Origin: Aquincola agrisoli
Lineage (GTDB): Bacteria; Pseudomonadota; Gammaproteobacteria; Burkholderiales; Burkholderiaceae_C
NCBI RefSeq assembly: GCF_036621135.1
Contig: NZ_JAZIBG010000041.1
Location: 1-64,000 of the forward strand
Direction: 5' to 3'
DNA length: 64,000 nucleotides
In this document: in pieces, positions 16,426 through 24,895 of the stretch
Layout of the letters: the number at the start of each line of letters is the position of its first letter
Position numbering within the stretch: the first letter of the stretch is position 1
The notes under the pieces: generated by a model
Databases searched by the model: none
What the model was told of the DNA's origin: nothing
Seen by the model: only the letters and a program-made list of their open reading frames with translations
Position numbers and translations under genes: made by a program

Positions 16426-18216
16426 TCAGAAAGAGGTGAATGACGCTTCGTCGACGGGGTCGACGTGGGCGGCGTGGCGCGGTGCGGCGCGTGATGCACC
16501 CTGTGACGGCGCCTTCATGCGCTGGACGGCCTTGCGGGCAGGCGCGGCGGCCTCCGCTTCGGTACGCCGGCCGCCGGCCACCTTGAAGAAGGACATCGTG
16601 CGCTGCAGCTGCTCGGCCTGCGCACTCATCTCTTCGGACGTTGCGGCGAGTTCTTCAGAACTCGATGCGTTCTGCTGCGTGGTCTGGCTCAGCTGTCCCA
16701 CCGCCGCGTTGATCTGCCCGACGCCGGACGACTGCTCCTGGCTCGCCGCGGTGATCTCCTGCACCAGGTCCGAGGTCTTCTTGATGCTCGGCACCATCTC
16801 GTCGAGCAGCTTGCCCGCGCGCTCGGCCAGCTCCACGCTGCTCGACGCCACCGTGCCGATCTCCTGCGCCGCCACCTGGCTGCGCTCGGCCAGCTTGCGC
16901 ACCTCGGCCGCCACCACCGCGAAGCCCTTGCCGTGCTCGCCCGCACGCGCCGCCTCGATCGCCGCGTTCAGCGCCAGCAGGTTCGTCTGGTACGCGATGT
17001 CGTCGATGATCCCGATCTTCTGCGCGATCTGCTTCATCGCCACCACCGTGGCCTTCACCGCCTCGCCACCTTCGGCCGCTTCGCTCGCCGCCTTGGTGGC
17101 CATGCCGTCCGTCACCTTCGCGTTCTCGGTGTTCTGTGCGATCGACGCCGTCATCTCCTCGATCGACGCGCTCGTCTCTTCCACACCCGCGGCCTGCTCG
17201 CTCGACGCCTGCGACAGCGACTGCGCCGTCGCGCTCACCTCTTCCGAGGCGCCGGCCAGCGCTTCCGCCGCGCTGTTGACCTCCGTCACCACCTGCGAGA
17301 GGCGGTCGACCGTCTCGTTCACATAGGTCTTCAGGTCGACGTACACACCTTCGTAATTCTTGTCGATGCGCTGCTTGAGGTCGCCCTCGGCCATCGCGCC
17401 CATCACGCGCACCACGTCGCCGACGCTGGTGCCCGTCGCCTCGACCATGCGCTGCATCGCCTGCAGCAGCTGCGCAGTCTCGTCCTTGCCCTGCACCTCG
17501 ATCTTCACCGACAGGTCGCCCTTGGCGATGCGCTCGGCGGCCTCGACGGCGCGCGACATCGGCCGCGTGACGCTGCGGCTGATGATCAGCCCCATCGCGA
17601 TGCCCAGCAGCACGCCGCCCACCACGAGGCTGACCATGATCACCAGGCTCGATTCGTACAGCGCGGTGGTGGTGTCGTTGGCTTCGCTGGCGTTCGCCTC
17701 CTTCAGCTTCGTCAGTTCGCCCATCAGGTCGTCGAGCTTGGTGGTCCCTTCGGACACGGCGCGGCTGACCTGCTGCAGCGCTTCGTTGCGGTCGGCCAGG
17801 CTGGTGGCCGTCGCCACCGTCATCCAGCGCTGGATGTCGAGCTGGTAGGCATCCCAGTTCTTGTCGAAGGACGCCAGCATCTCCTTGCCGCGCTCGCTCA
17901 CGAACATCGGCCGGGCCTTCTCGATGTATTCCTTGGTCGCCTTGATGCTGCGCTCCGCAGCGCCCTGCGCCGCGTCACGCTCCTGCTGAGTCGTGGCCTG
18001 CAACATGTTGCCGCGCGCGCGGCTGAGGTAGATCAGGTTGATGTTGGCTTCCTTGATGTAGGACAGCCCGAGGAGTTCGCGCGTGTACATCACCTCCGCC
18101 AGATCGCTCATCTGCGACGAGTTGCGGATGCCGACGGCACCGACCACAGCCGCGATCAGCGCCGCCAGGACGAACCCTGCGATCAGGCGGGTGCCTATCT
18201 TGAAATCGTTGAGCAT
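16426..18216 (-). CDS. Methyl-accepting chemotaxis protein 2
   Basis: A 596-residue chemoreceptor: TM1 (about 10-30), four-helix-bundle periplasmic sensor, TM2 (about 190-212), HAMP, a half-length linker module (VVRVMGAMAEGDLKQRIDKN), and a signalling domain nearly identical to those of the three sister genes. Its sensor domain resembles that of MCP 4 (both contain RELxGLSxIKEANI), so the two are the closest paralogues outside the signalling domain. It ends DEASFTSF. I chose the ATG at 18216 (MLNDFKIGTRL), which has GAGAGGGA just upstream and aligns with the other receptors; an earlier ATG at 18246 would add a hydrophilic leader. Ligand unknown. Confidence 0.93.
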   Translation of the reverse strand: MLNDFKIGTRLIAGFVLAALIAAVVGAVGIRNSSQMSDLAEVMYTRELLGLSYIKEANINLIYLSRARGNMLQATTQQERDAAQGAAERSIKATKEYIEKARPMFVSERGKEMLASFDKNWDAYQLDIQRWMTVATATSLADRNEALQQVSRAVSEGTTKLDDLMGELTKLKEANASEANDTTTALYESSLVIMVSLVVGGVLLGIAMGLIISRSVTRPMSRAVEAAERIAKGDLSVKIEVQGKDETAQLLQAMQRMVEATGTSVGDVVRVMGAMAEGDLKQRIDKNYEGVYVDLKTYVNETVDRLSQVVTEVNSAAEALAGASEEVSATAQSLSQASSEQAAGVEETSASIEEMTASIAQNTENAKVTDGMATKAASEAAEGGEAVKATVVAMKQIAQKIGIIDDIAYQTNLLALNAAIEAARAGEHGKGFAVVAAEVRKLAERSQVAAQEIGTVASSSVELAERAGKLLDEMVPSIKKTSDLVQEITAASQEQSSGVGQINAAVGQLSQTTQQNASSSEELAATSEEMSAQAEQLQRTMSFFKVAGGRRTEAEAAAPARKAVQRMKAPSQGASRAAPRHAAHVDPVDEASFTSF

Positions 18217-18277
18217 GGAATCCCTCTCGATGTGTTGATGTGACACCGCGCGCCCGCTCCCTCACGGGCGGACCGCG

Positions 18278-20239
18278 TCAGAACGATGTGAAGTTCGACT
18301 CGTCGACGTTGCCGGCGCCGGCCGGCAGAGGGCGGGCGCGCCGCGGCGCCGGTGCCGGTTCGCTGCGGGCGGCACGACGTGCGGCCGCCTTCGCGTGGCC
18401 GATGGCATGGCGGGCGGGTGCCGCGGCCTCGGCTTCGGTGCGCCGGCCGCCGGCGGCCAGCGTGAAGAAGGCCATCGTGCGCTGCAGCTGTTCGGCCTGC
18501 GCGCTCATCTCCTCGGCCGTGGCCGCCAGCTCCTCCGAGCTCGACGCGTTTTGCTGCGTGGTGGTGCTCAGCTGCCCCACCGCCGCGTTGATCTGGCCCA
18601 CGCCCGACGACTGCTCCTCGCTCGCCGCGGTGATCTCCTGCACCAGGTCCGAGGTCTTCTTGATGCTCGGCACCATCTCGTCCAGCAGCTTGCCCGCACG
18701 CTCGGCCAGCTCCACGCTGCTCGACGCCACGGTGCCGATCTCCTGCGCCGCCACCTGGCTGCGCTCGGCCAGCTTGCGCACCTCGGCCGCCACCACCGCG
18801 AAGCCCTTGCCGTGTTCACCGGCTCGCGCCGCCTCGATCGCCGCGTTCAGCGCCAGCAGGTTCGTCTGGTATGCGATGTCGTCGATGATCCCGATCTTCT
18901 GCGCGATCTGCTTCATCGCCACCACCGTCGCCTTCACCGCCTCGCCACCTTCGGCCGCTTCGCTCGCCGCCTTGGTGGCCATGCCGTCGGTGACCTTCGC
19001 GTTCTCGGTGTTCTGCGCGATCGACGCCGTCATCTGCTCGATCGACGCGCTCGTCTCTTCCACACCCGCGGCCTGCTCGCTCGACGCCTGCGACAGCGAC
19101 TGCGCCGTCGCGCTCACTTCTTCGGACGCGCCGGACAAGGCCTCGGCCGCGCTGTTCACATCGGCCACCACCTGCGCCAGCTGCGACACCGTGCGGTTCA
19201 CATGGTCCTTCATCTCCGCGAAGCTGCCGTCGTATTCGCGCTCGATCTGGCGCGTCAGGTCGCCGTCGGACAGCGCGCCCATCACCTCGGCCACGTCGTC
19301 GATGCTGGTGCCGACGGTCGAGACGAGCTGGTTCACGCCCTGGCCCATCTCCTGCTGGAAGCCCTGCAGGCCGGCCAGCTCGACACGCTCGGTGAAGTTG
19401 CCGCGGTTGGCCGCTTCCACCACGCGGCGCTGGCCCTCGATGACCTGCTGCAGCCGGCCGATCATCTGCCGCACCGCGTACAGCAGGCTGCTGGTGTCGC
19501 CTTCACGCAGGTCGATCCTCGCCTGCAGGTTGCCGTCGGCCACCTGGCGCAGCACGTCGGCGGCGTGGCTGGGCTCCCCGCCGAGCTGGCGGCCGATGAT
19601 GCGTGTGACCCCCAGGCCCATCAGCACCGCCAGCACCACCGAGCCGATGACCACGGCCAGCAGCACGGTGCGCGCGCTCTGCGCGGCGGCATCGGCTGCC
19701 TCGTTGGTGGCGGCGGCCTGCGCGCTCAGCTCGTCGATCACTTCGGACATCACCGCCTCCAGCGCGTTGACGGCCTTGCGGGTCGCCTCGTTGCTATGCT
19801 CGGCCGCCTCGTCGAACTTGCCGGCGGCGGCCAGTTCGGCCACCTTGTCGTTCTGGGCCAGGTAATTGGGGAATTGCTTGTCGAGCTGGGCGAGCAGCGC
19901 CTTTTCCTTGTCGCCGAGGTTGGCGGCGCGGTAGCTGTCGATCGCCTTGCGGAACTTGTCGATGTGCGCCTGCGCACGGCCGACGGCGTCCTTCACGTCG
20001 GCGGGATCCTTCAGCGCGGGCAGCCGCACGTAGGCGCGGGAGTGGGCGCTGAGCCGCGCCGACGCTTCCGCCACATGCTGGGCGGGCAGCACGGTGCCTG
20101 TGTAGGTGTGGCGCAGCATCCCGCTCAGCTCGCCGATGCGCAGCAGCCCGTAGCCGCCCACCACCGCGGTGAGCACCGAGCAGGTCAGGAAGGTCAGAAG
20201 CAGCTTGTGGGCAAGCTTCAATCGCAGGAACCAGTTCAT
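18278..20239 (-). CDS. Methyl-accepting chemotaxis protein 3
   Basis: A 653-residue chemoreceptor with TM1 at about 12-32, a periplasmic helical sensor rich in Ala and Lys, TM2 at about 190-212 (TVLLAVVIGSVVLAVLMGLG), HAMP, one full copy of the linker module (QVIEGQRRVVEAANRGNF) and the shared signalling domain. It ends DESNFTSF. The sensor is unlike those of MCP 2 and 4, which suggests a different stimulus. It begins 31 bases after MCP 4. Confidence 0.93.
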   Translation of the reverse strand: MNWFLRLKLAHKLLLTFLTCSVLTAVVGGYGLLRIGELSGMLRHTYTGTVLPAQHVAEASARLSAHSRAYVRLPALKDPADVKDAVGRAQAHIDKFRKAIDSYRAANLGDKEKALLAQLDKQFPNYLAQNDKVAELAAAGKFDEAAEHSNEATRKAVNALEAVMSEVIDELSAQAAATNEAADAAAQSARTVLLAVVIGSVVLAVLMGLGVTRIIGRQLGGEPSHAADVLRQVADGNLQARIDLREGDTSSLLYAVRQMIGRLQQVIEGQRRVVEAANRGNFTERVELAGLQGFQQEMGQGVNQLVSTVGTSIDDVAEVMGALSDGDLTRQIEREYDGSFAEMKDHVNRTVSQLAQVVADVNSAAEALSGASEEVSATAQSLSQASSEQAAGVEETSASIEQMTASIAQNTENAKVTDGMATKAASEAAEGGEAVKATVVAMKQIAQKIGIIDDIAYQTNLLALNAAIEAARAGEHGKGFAVVAAEVRKLAERSQVAAQEIGTVASSSVELAERAGKLLDEMVPSIKKTSDLVQEITAASEEQSSGVGQINAAVGQLSTTTQQNASSSEELAATAEEMSAQAEQLQRTMAFFTLAAGGRRTEAEAAAPARHAIGHAKAAARRAARSEPAPAPRRARPLPAGAGNVDESNFTSF

Positions 20240-20270
20240 CGTCGTCTTTCTCGGGGATCAGGGGCTGTCG

Positions 20271-21932
20271 TCAGAACGACGTGAAATTCGCTTCGTCGAC
20301 CGGGTCGGCGACGGCCACGCGCCGGGCAGCCGGGCGCGCCGGCGATGCGGAACGGCGCGACGCGGCCTGCGCGGCGCTCACGGCCCGGCGCGCGGGGGCG
20401 GCGGCCTCGGAGGGTGCGTTCTGCTCGTCGAGGCGGAAGAAGGCCATCGTGCGCTGCAGCTGTTCGGCCTGCGCGCTCATCTCCTCGGCCGTGGCCGCCA
20501 GCTCCTCCGAGCTCGACGCGTTCTGCTGCGTCGTGGTGCTCAGCTGCCCCACCGCCGCATTGATCTGGCCCACGCCCGAGGATTGCTCTTCCGATGCCGC
20601 GGTGATCTCCTGCACCAGGTCCGAGGTCTTCTTGATGCTCGGCACCATCTCGTCGAGCAGCTTGCCCGCGCGCTCGGCCAGCTCCACGCTGCTCGACGCC
20701 ACCGTGCCAATCTCCTGCGCCGCCACCTGGCTGCGCTCGGCCAGCTTGCGCACCTCCGCCGCCACCACCGCGAAGCCCTTGCCGTGCTCGCCCGCTCGCG
20801 CCGCCTCGATCGCCGCGTTCAGCGCCAGCAGGTTCGTCTGGTACGCGATGTCGTCGATGATCCCGATCTTCTGCGCGATCTGCTTCATCGCCACCACCGT
20901 GGCCTTCACCGCCTCGCCGCCTTCGGCCGCTTCGCTCGCCGCCTTGGTGGCCATGCCGTCCGTCACCTTCGCGTTCTCGGTGTTCTGCGCGATCGAGGCC
21001 GTCATCTGCTCGATCGACGCGCTCGTCTCTTCCACGCCCGCGGCCTGCTCGCTCGACGCCTGCGACAGCGACTGCGCCGTCGCGCTCACTTCTTCGGACG
21101 CGCTGGCCAGGCCCTGCGCGCCGCTGTTGACCTCGTGCACCACGCGCGACAGCCGGTCGACCATGTGCTGCATCGACTTCAGCAGCGCGGCCGTCTCGTC
21201 CCGGCCCTTGACCTCCAGCGCCACGGTGAGATCGCCCTCGGCGAGCGCATCGGCGGCCTTGACGGCACGGCTGAGCGGCCGGGTGACGCTGCGGCTGATG
21301 AAGAAGCCCAGCGCGATGCCCAGCAGCACGCCGCCGGTGACCAGCGCGACCATCACGCTGCGGCTGTCGTGGTAGAGCGCCTCGACCTCGCCGTAGGCGG
21401 CCTCGGCGCGCTGCTGCTTCTGGGTCGTCAGCTCGCCGAGCATCGTGTCCAGCGCATCGGCGCGCTCGCGCACGCGGCCCATCGACTGCGCGAGCTCGTC
21501 GTTGCGTTCGGCCAGCGCGCTCTTGGCGGCCACGCCGAGCGCATGCTGCATGTCGCGCTGGTAGTCGTCCCAGGTCTTGCCGACCGAGCTGAACAGGTCC
21601 CTGGCGCGGTCGCTGACGAACAGCGGGCGGGCCTTGTCGATCGACTCCTTCGCCTGCGCGCTGCTCTTGGCGATCGACGCCAGGTGGCGCTCGCGCTCCT
21701 CGGCGGAGGTGGCCAGCAGGAAGTTGGAGCGGGCGCGGCCGACGGCCACCAGCTGGATGTTGGCCTCCTTGATGTGCGACAGGCCCATCAGCTCGCGGCT
21801 GTACATGCCTTCGGCGAGGTCGTTCATCTTGGCGGCGTTCGTCAGCGACACCGCCCCGACCACCGCGCTGATGCCGGCGACGATGAGGAACCCGGCGATC
21901 AGCCGCGTTCCGATCTTGACGTTGGTGAACAT
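20271..21932 (-). CDS. Methyl-accepting chemotaxis protein 4 (short)
   Basis: A 553-residue chemoreceptor, the shortest of the four. TM1 (about 10-30), four-helix-bundle sensor paralogous to that of MCP 2, TM2 (about 188-210), HAMP, then directly the signalling domain with no extra linker module. It ends DEANFTSF. The ATG at 21932 (MFTNVKIGTRL) has AAAGGA upstream and aligns with its sisters. It follows cheA by 13 bases, the first of the four receptors after cheA. Confidence 0.93.
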   Translation of the reverse strand: MFTNVKIGTRLIAGFLIVAGISAVVGAVSLTNAAKMNDLAEGMYSRELMGLSHIKEANIQLVAVGRARSNFLLATSAEERERHLASIAKSSAQAKESIDKARPLFVSDRARDLFSSVGKTWDDYQRDMQHALGVAAKSALAERNDELAQSMGRVRERADALDTMLGELTTQKQQRAEAAYGEVEALYHDSRSVMVALVTGGVLLGIALGFFISRSVTRPLSRAVKAADALAEGDLTVALEVKGRDETAALLKSMQHMVDRLSRVVHEVNSGAQGLASASEEVSATAQSLSQASSEQAAGVEETSASIEQMTASIAQNTENAKVTDGMATKAASEAAEGGEAVKATVVAMKQIAQKIGIIDDIAYQTNLLALNAAIEAARAGEHGKGFAVVAAEVRKLAERSQVAAQEIGTVASSSVELAERAGKLLDEMVPSIKKTSDLVQEITAASEEQSSGVGQINAAVGQLSTTTQQNASSSEELAATAEEMSAQAEQLQRTMAFFRLDEQNAPSEAAAPARRAVSAAQAASRRSASPARPAARRVAVADPVDEANFTSF

Positions 21933-21945
21933 GGAGCGTGTCCTT

Positions 21946-24123
21946 TCAGGAATGCGAAGCAGGCTGCGCGCCCGCGGCGGAAGCCGGCCGGTCGACATTG
22001 CGGTGGCTGGCGTTCAGGGCCTGGCCCACCAGGGCCGGGACGTCGAGGATCAGGGCCACGTCGCCGCTGCCGCGGATGCTGGAGCCGCTGATGCCCTTGA
22101 CCTGCGCGAACATCTTCGACAAGGGCTTGATGACGGTCTGGAACTCGCCCAGCAGCGTGTCGACGACGAGGCCGACCTTCTGGCTGCCGTGGCGCACGAC
22201 CACGATGTTCTGGCGCCGGCCGGGCTCGCCGCCCAGCTCGAACAGCTCGCGCAAACGGATCAGCGGCAGCACCTCGCCGCGCAGGTCGGTGTAGTCGTTG
22301 CCGGCGTCGGCCTCGTACTCCACGCACTCCTCCACCACGTCGAGAGGCACGACGAACACCGCCTTGCCGATCGCGAGCTGGAAGCCTTCGATGATCGCCA
22401 GCGTGAGCGGCAGCCGCACCGTGACGGTGGTGCCCTCGCCGGGCCGGCTGCCGATGTCGACGCTGCCGCGCAGCGCAGTGATGTTGCGCTTGACGACGTC
22501 CATGCCGACGCCGCGGCCCGACAGGTTGGTGACCTGCTCGGCCGTCGAGAAGCCCGGCTCGAAGATCAGGTTGTAGATCTCGCCGTCCGACAGCACCTTG
22601 CCGGGCTCGACCAGGCCGCGCTCGACGGCCTTGGCCAGGATCTTCTCGCGGTTGAGCCCGCCGCCGTCGTCGCTGACCTCGATGACGATGCTGCCCGAGT
22701 CGTGGAAGGCGTTGAGCCGTACCACGCCGCGCGCCGGCTTGCCGCGCTCCGCGCGCAGCTCGGCCGGCTCGATGCCGTGGTCCATCGAGTTGCGCACCAG
22801 GTGGGTCAGCGGATCGCCGATGCGCTCGACGACCGTCTTGTCGAGCTCAGTGTCCTCGCCGCTCACCTCGAGCGCGATGTCCTTGCCCAGCTCGCGCGCC
22901 ACGTCGTGCACCACACGCTGGAAGCGGTTGAAGGTGGCGCCGATCTTCACCATGCGCAGCTGCAGGGCGCTGTCGCGCACCTGCTCGACCAGCTGCGACA
23001 CCGCGCTGTTGAGCTCGACCAGCTCGGCGTCGCGCGCCGCGCGGGCCGCCAGGTTCGCGCCCGCGGCGGCGATGATGAGTTCGCCGACCTGGTCGATCAG
23101 CTGGTCGAGCTTGGCGGCATCGACGCGGATCGACTGGCTCTCGGTGCTGCGCGCCTCGCGCGAGCGCTGTTGCTTGTCGAGCGCGGCATCGACCACGGCC
23201 GGCGGCACGCCGTTCTGCTCCACCAGGATGCGGCCGATCGGCGTCGACGGCTGCTCGCTCGCCTGGGTCTGCAGCGCCCGCGCCAGCTCGTGGGCGGTGA
23301 CGGTGCCGCAGCGCACCAGGATCTCGCCGAGGCGCTCGGGCGACTCCGGCAGCGAGCGGATCAGCGCGACGACCTCGTCGATGCGGCGCTGCGGCGCCAG
23401 GATGCGCAGCTGGCAGTCGTCGAGCACGAACTCGAACACCGCCTCGATCGCGGCCTTGTCGGCCGTGGTGTGCAGCGCGATCTCGAAGCCGAGGTAGCAG
23501 CACTCGGCGTCCATCTCGTCGGCCTCGGGCAGCGCGTCGTCCAGCGTCACCAGCCGGGTGATGCGGCCGAGCGTGCCGAGGTAGCGGATGAAGGCCAGCG
23601 GGTCCATGCCGTTGCGCAGCACGCCGGTGCCGAAGCGCACGGAGATGTGCCAGTTCTCGGCCTCGCCGGCGGCCGGCTCGGCCTGCGCGGTGGCTTCGGC
23701 GGCGGCGTGGGCACGCCCGGTGCCGCCGAGGTAGACGCAGAGCTGGTCGCACAGCGGCTTGCCGCGGGCCACCAGGGCCGGATCGGGCGCATCGCCGCCG
23801 GCATCGACCGCCGCGACCAGCGCGCCGATGTGGTCGCCGCAGCCGAGCAGCAGCGCCACCAGGGTCGGGTCGACCGGGATGCGGCCGGCGCGCACCTCGT
23901 CGAGCACGCTCTCGACGACGTGGGTGAACTCGACGATCGCGTCGAGGCCGAAGAGGCCCGACGAGCCCTTGATGGTGTGCGCCGCGCGGAAGATCGCGTT
24001 GACGGCTTCCGAGGTGGCGTCGTCGTCCTGCAGGTGGCCGAGCGACAGCAGCGCATCTTCCATCTGCTCCAGCAGCTCGCGGCTTTCCGCGATGAAGGTT
24101 TGCAGGGCCTGGTCGAGGTTCAT
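21946..24123 (-). CDS. cheA: Chemotaxis histidine kinase CheA with MshEN-like insert
   Basis: A 725-residue CheA. The Hpt domain (about 1-105) has phospho-acceptor His49 in AHTIKGSSG. A P2-like domain spans about 157-245 (DPLAFIRYLGTLG, CYLGFEIAL). Residues 264-287 and 295-318 form two 24-residue motifs of the MshEN type (RLGEILV...G...L...L..Q and IGRILV...V...L..Q), which in other proteins bind c-di-GMP; standard CheA lacks these. Then come the dimerisation domain (about 330-400), the ATPase with N box LVRNSMDHG and G box GRGVGMDVVKRN, and a CheW-like domain (about 570-700). It phosphorylates CheY, CheB and probably the receiver-EAL protein. Start ATG 24123, 25 bases after the STAS gene. 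Confidence 0.95.
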   Translation of the reverse strand: MNLDQALQTFIAESRELLEQMEDALLSLGHLQDDDATSEAVNAIFRAAHTIKGSSGLFGLDAIVEFTHVVESVLDEVRAGRIPVDPTLVALLLGCGDHIGALVAAVDAGGDAPDPALVARGKPLCDQLCVYLGGTGRAHAAAEATAQAEPAAGEAENWHISVRFGTGVLRNGMDPLAFIRYLGTLGRITRLVTLDDALPEADEMDAECCYLGFEIALHTTADKAAIEAVFEFVLDDCQLRILAPQRRIDEVVALIRSLPESPERLGEILVRCGTVTAHELARALQTQASEQPSTPIGRILVEQNGVPPAVVDAALDKQQRSREARSTESQSIRVDAAKLDQLIDQVGELIIAAAGANLAARAARDAELVELNSAVSQLVEQVRDSALQLRMVKIGATFNRFQRVVHDVARELGKDIALEVSGEDTELDKTVVERIGDPLTHLVRNSMDHGIEPAELRAERGKPARGVVRLNAFHDSGSIVIEVSDDGGGLNREKILAKAVERGLVEPGKVLSDGEIYNLIFEPGFSTAEQVTNLSGRGVGMDVVKRNITALRGSVDIGSRPGEGTTVTVRLPLTLAIIEGFQLAIGKAVFVVPLDVVEECVEYEADAGNDYTDLRGEVLPLIRLRELFELGGEPGRRQNIVVVRHGSQKVGLVVDTLLGEFQTVIKPLSKMFAQVKGISGSSIRGSGDVALILDVPALVGQALNASHRNVDRPASAAGAQPASHS

Positions 24124-24148
24124 GGGCGGTTTCCTTGCTTGTCCTGGA

Positions 24149-24466
24149 TCAGGCCGCGGCGGCGGCCTCGGCGGGCGCGTCCAGCGCCAGCTCGAAGAGG
24201 CCGAAGGCCTCGCGCACGGCATCGCTGGGCGTGCCGAGTTGCAGCGTGCGCGCCAGCGAGGCGGCTTCGCGCCGCGCCAGCAGCAGCAGCTGCACGCCGG
24301 CGGTGTCGATCTCGCTCACGCCGGAGAGATCGATGCAGGGCGCGGGGCTGCGCCGCACGGCGTCGAGCAGCACGGGCTTGAGTTCGGCCGCGCGGTAGAT
24401 CGTCAGTTCGCCGTCGAGGCGCAGGCAGGCGCTGCCCGCCTCGTCCGAGGATGGGTTCGTCGTCAT
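24149..24466 (-). CDS. STAS-domain protein of the chemotaxis operon
   Basis: A 105-residue single STAS domain, the fold of anti-sigma-factor antagonists. The core CIDLSGVSEIDTAGVQLLLL carries D54-T55-A56-G57, where the family has its phosphorylatable Ser or Thr (D-S/T-x-G). No partner kinase of the anti-sigma type is in the window. Small STAS proteins of this kind occur between cheY and cheA in other beta- and gamma-proteobacterial chemotaxis operons; what they do there is unclear, but binding to CheA or to receptor arrays is plausible. It follows cheY by 52 bases. Confidence 0.8.
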   Translation of the reverse strand: MTTNPSSDEAGSACLRLDGELTIYRAAELKPVLLDAVRRSPAPCIDLSGVSEIDTAGVQLLLLARREAASLARTLQLGTPSDAVREAFGLFELALDAPAEAAAAA

Positions 24467-24518
24467 CGCAACACTCCGTAGTTGCCGAAGGGGGGACCGG
24501 GCGGATGGCCCGGCGGCT

Positions 24519-24887
24519 TCAGGGCAGGACCAGCTTCTGGACCACGCCGAGCAGTTGCTCGGGCTTGAAGGGCTTGGTGACCCAGGCCTTGGCGCCCGCG
24601 GCCTGGCCTTCGGCCTTCTTGCCGTCGGCCGTCTCGGTGGTCAGCATCACGATGGGCGTGAACTTGTAGGACGGGTTCTGCTTCACCGCCTTGACGAAGC
24701 TGATGCCGTCCATGTTGGGCATGTTCACGTCGCTGATCATCAGGTGCACCTTCTGGCCCTTCAGCTTGGACAGCGCGTCCTTGCCGTCGCAGCCTTCGAG
24801 CACGTCGTAGCCGGCATTGCGCAGGGCGATGCCGACCACCTGGCGCAGCGAGGCGGAGTCATCGACGATCATGATGGTCTTGGACAT
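24519..24887 (-). CDS. cheY: Chemotaxis response regulator
   Basis: A 122-residue single receiver domain. D9-D10, phospho-acceptor D53 (ISDVNMPNMDG), Thr83/84 (MLTTE) and Lys105 (TKPFKP) are all in place. Phosphorylated CheY binds the flagellar switch. It is the second gene of the operon, 8 bases after the receptor-like gene. It resembles the non-enterobacterial CheY set more than E. coli CheY; its pairing with a STAS gene and lack of cheZ suggest a different route of dephosphorylation. Confidence 0.95.
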   Translation of the reverse strand: MSKTIMIVDDSASLRQVVGIALRNAGYDVLEGCDGKDALSKLKGQKVHLMISDVNMPNMDGISFVKAVKQNPSYKFTPIVMLTTETADGKKAEGQAAGAKAWVTKPFKPEQLLGVVQKLVLP

Positions 24888-24895
24888 GGCGGTGC

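Larger units (their letters stand above)
14350..21125 (-). repeat. Four near-identical copies of the MCP signalling-domain sequence
   Basis: About 700 bases encoding the cytoplasmic signalling domain recur four times in the same orientation at roughly 14350-15040, 16580-17275, 18465-19145 and 20440-21115. Long runs are the same base for base or differ only at third positions, while the sensor domains differ freely. This is what repeated gene conversion or recent duplication would leave, and the copies are substrates for recombination that could delete receptors. Confidence 0.85.

Noticed and set aside
14102..17326. Long plus-strand open frames across the chemoreceptor genes
   Set aside because: They are antisense shadows of the receptors; the repeated protein pattern simply mirrors the repeated receptor sequence.
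14350..21125. Regularly spaced repeats that could be taken for a CRISPR array or transposon copies
   Set aside because: The repeats are about 700 bases, coding, and correspond to the chemoreceptor signalling domain; there are no short repeats with unique spacers, no transposase and no terminal inverted repeats.
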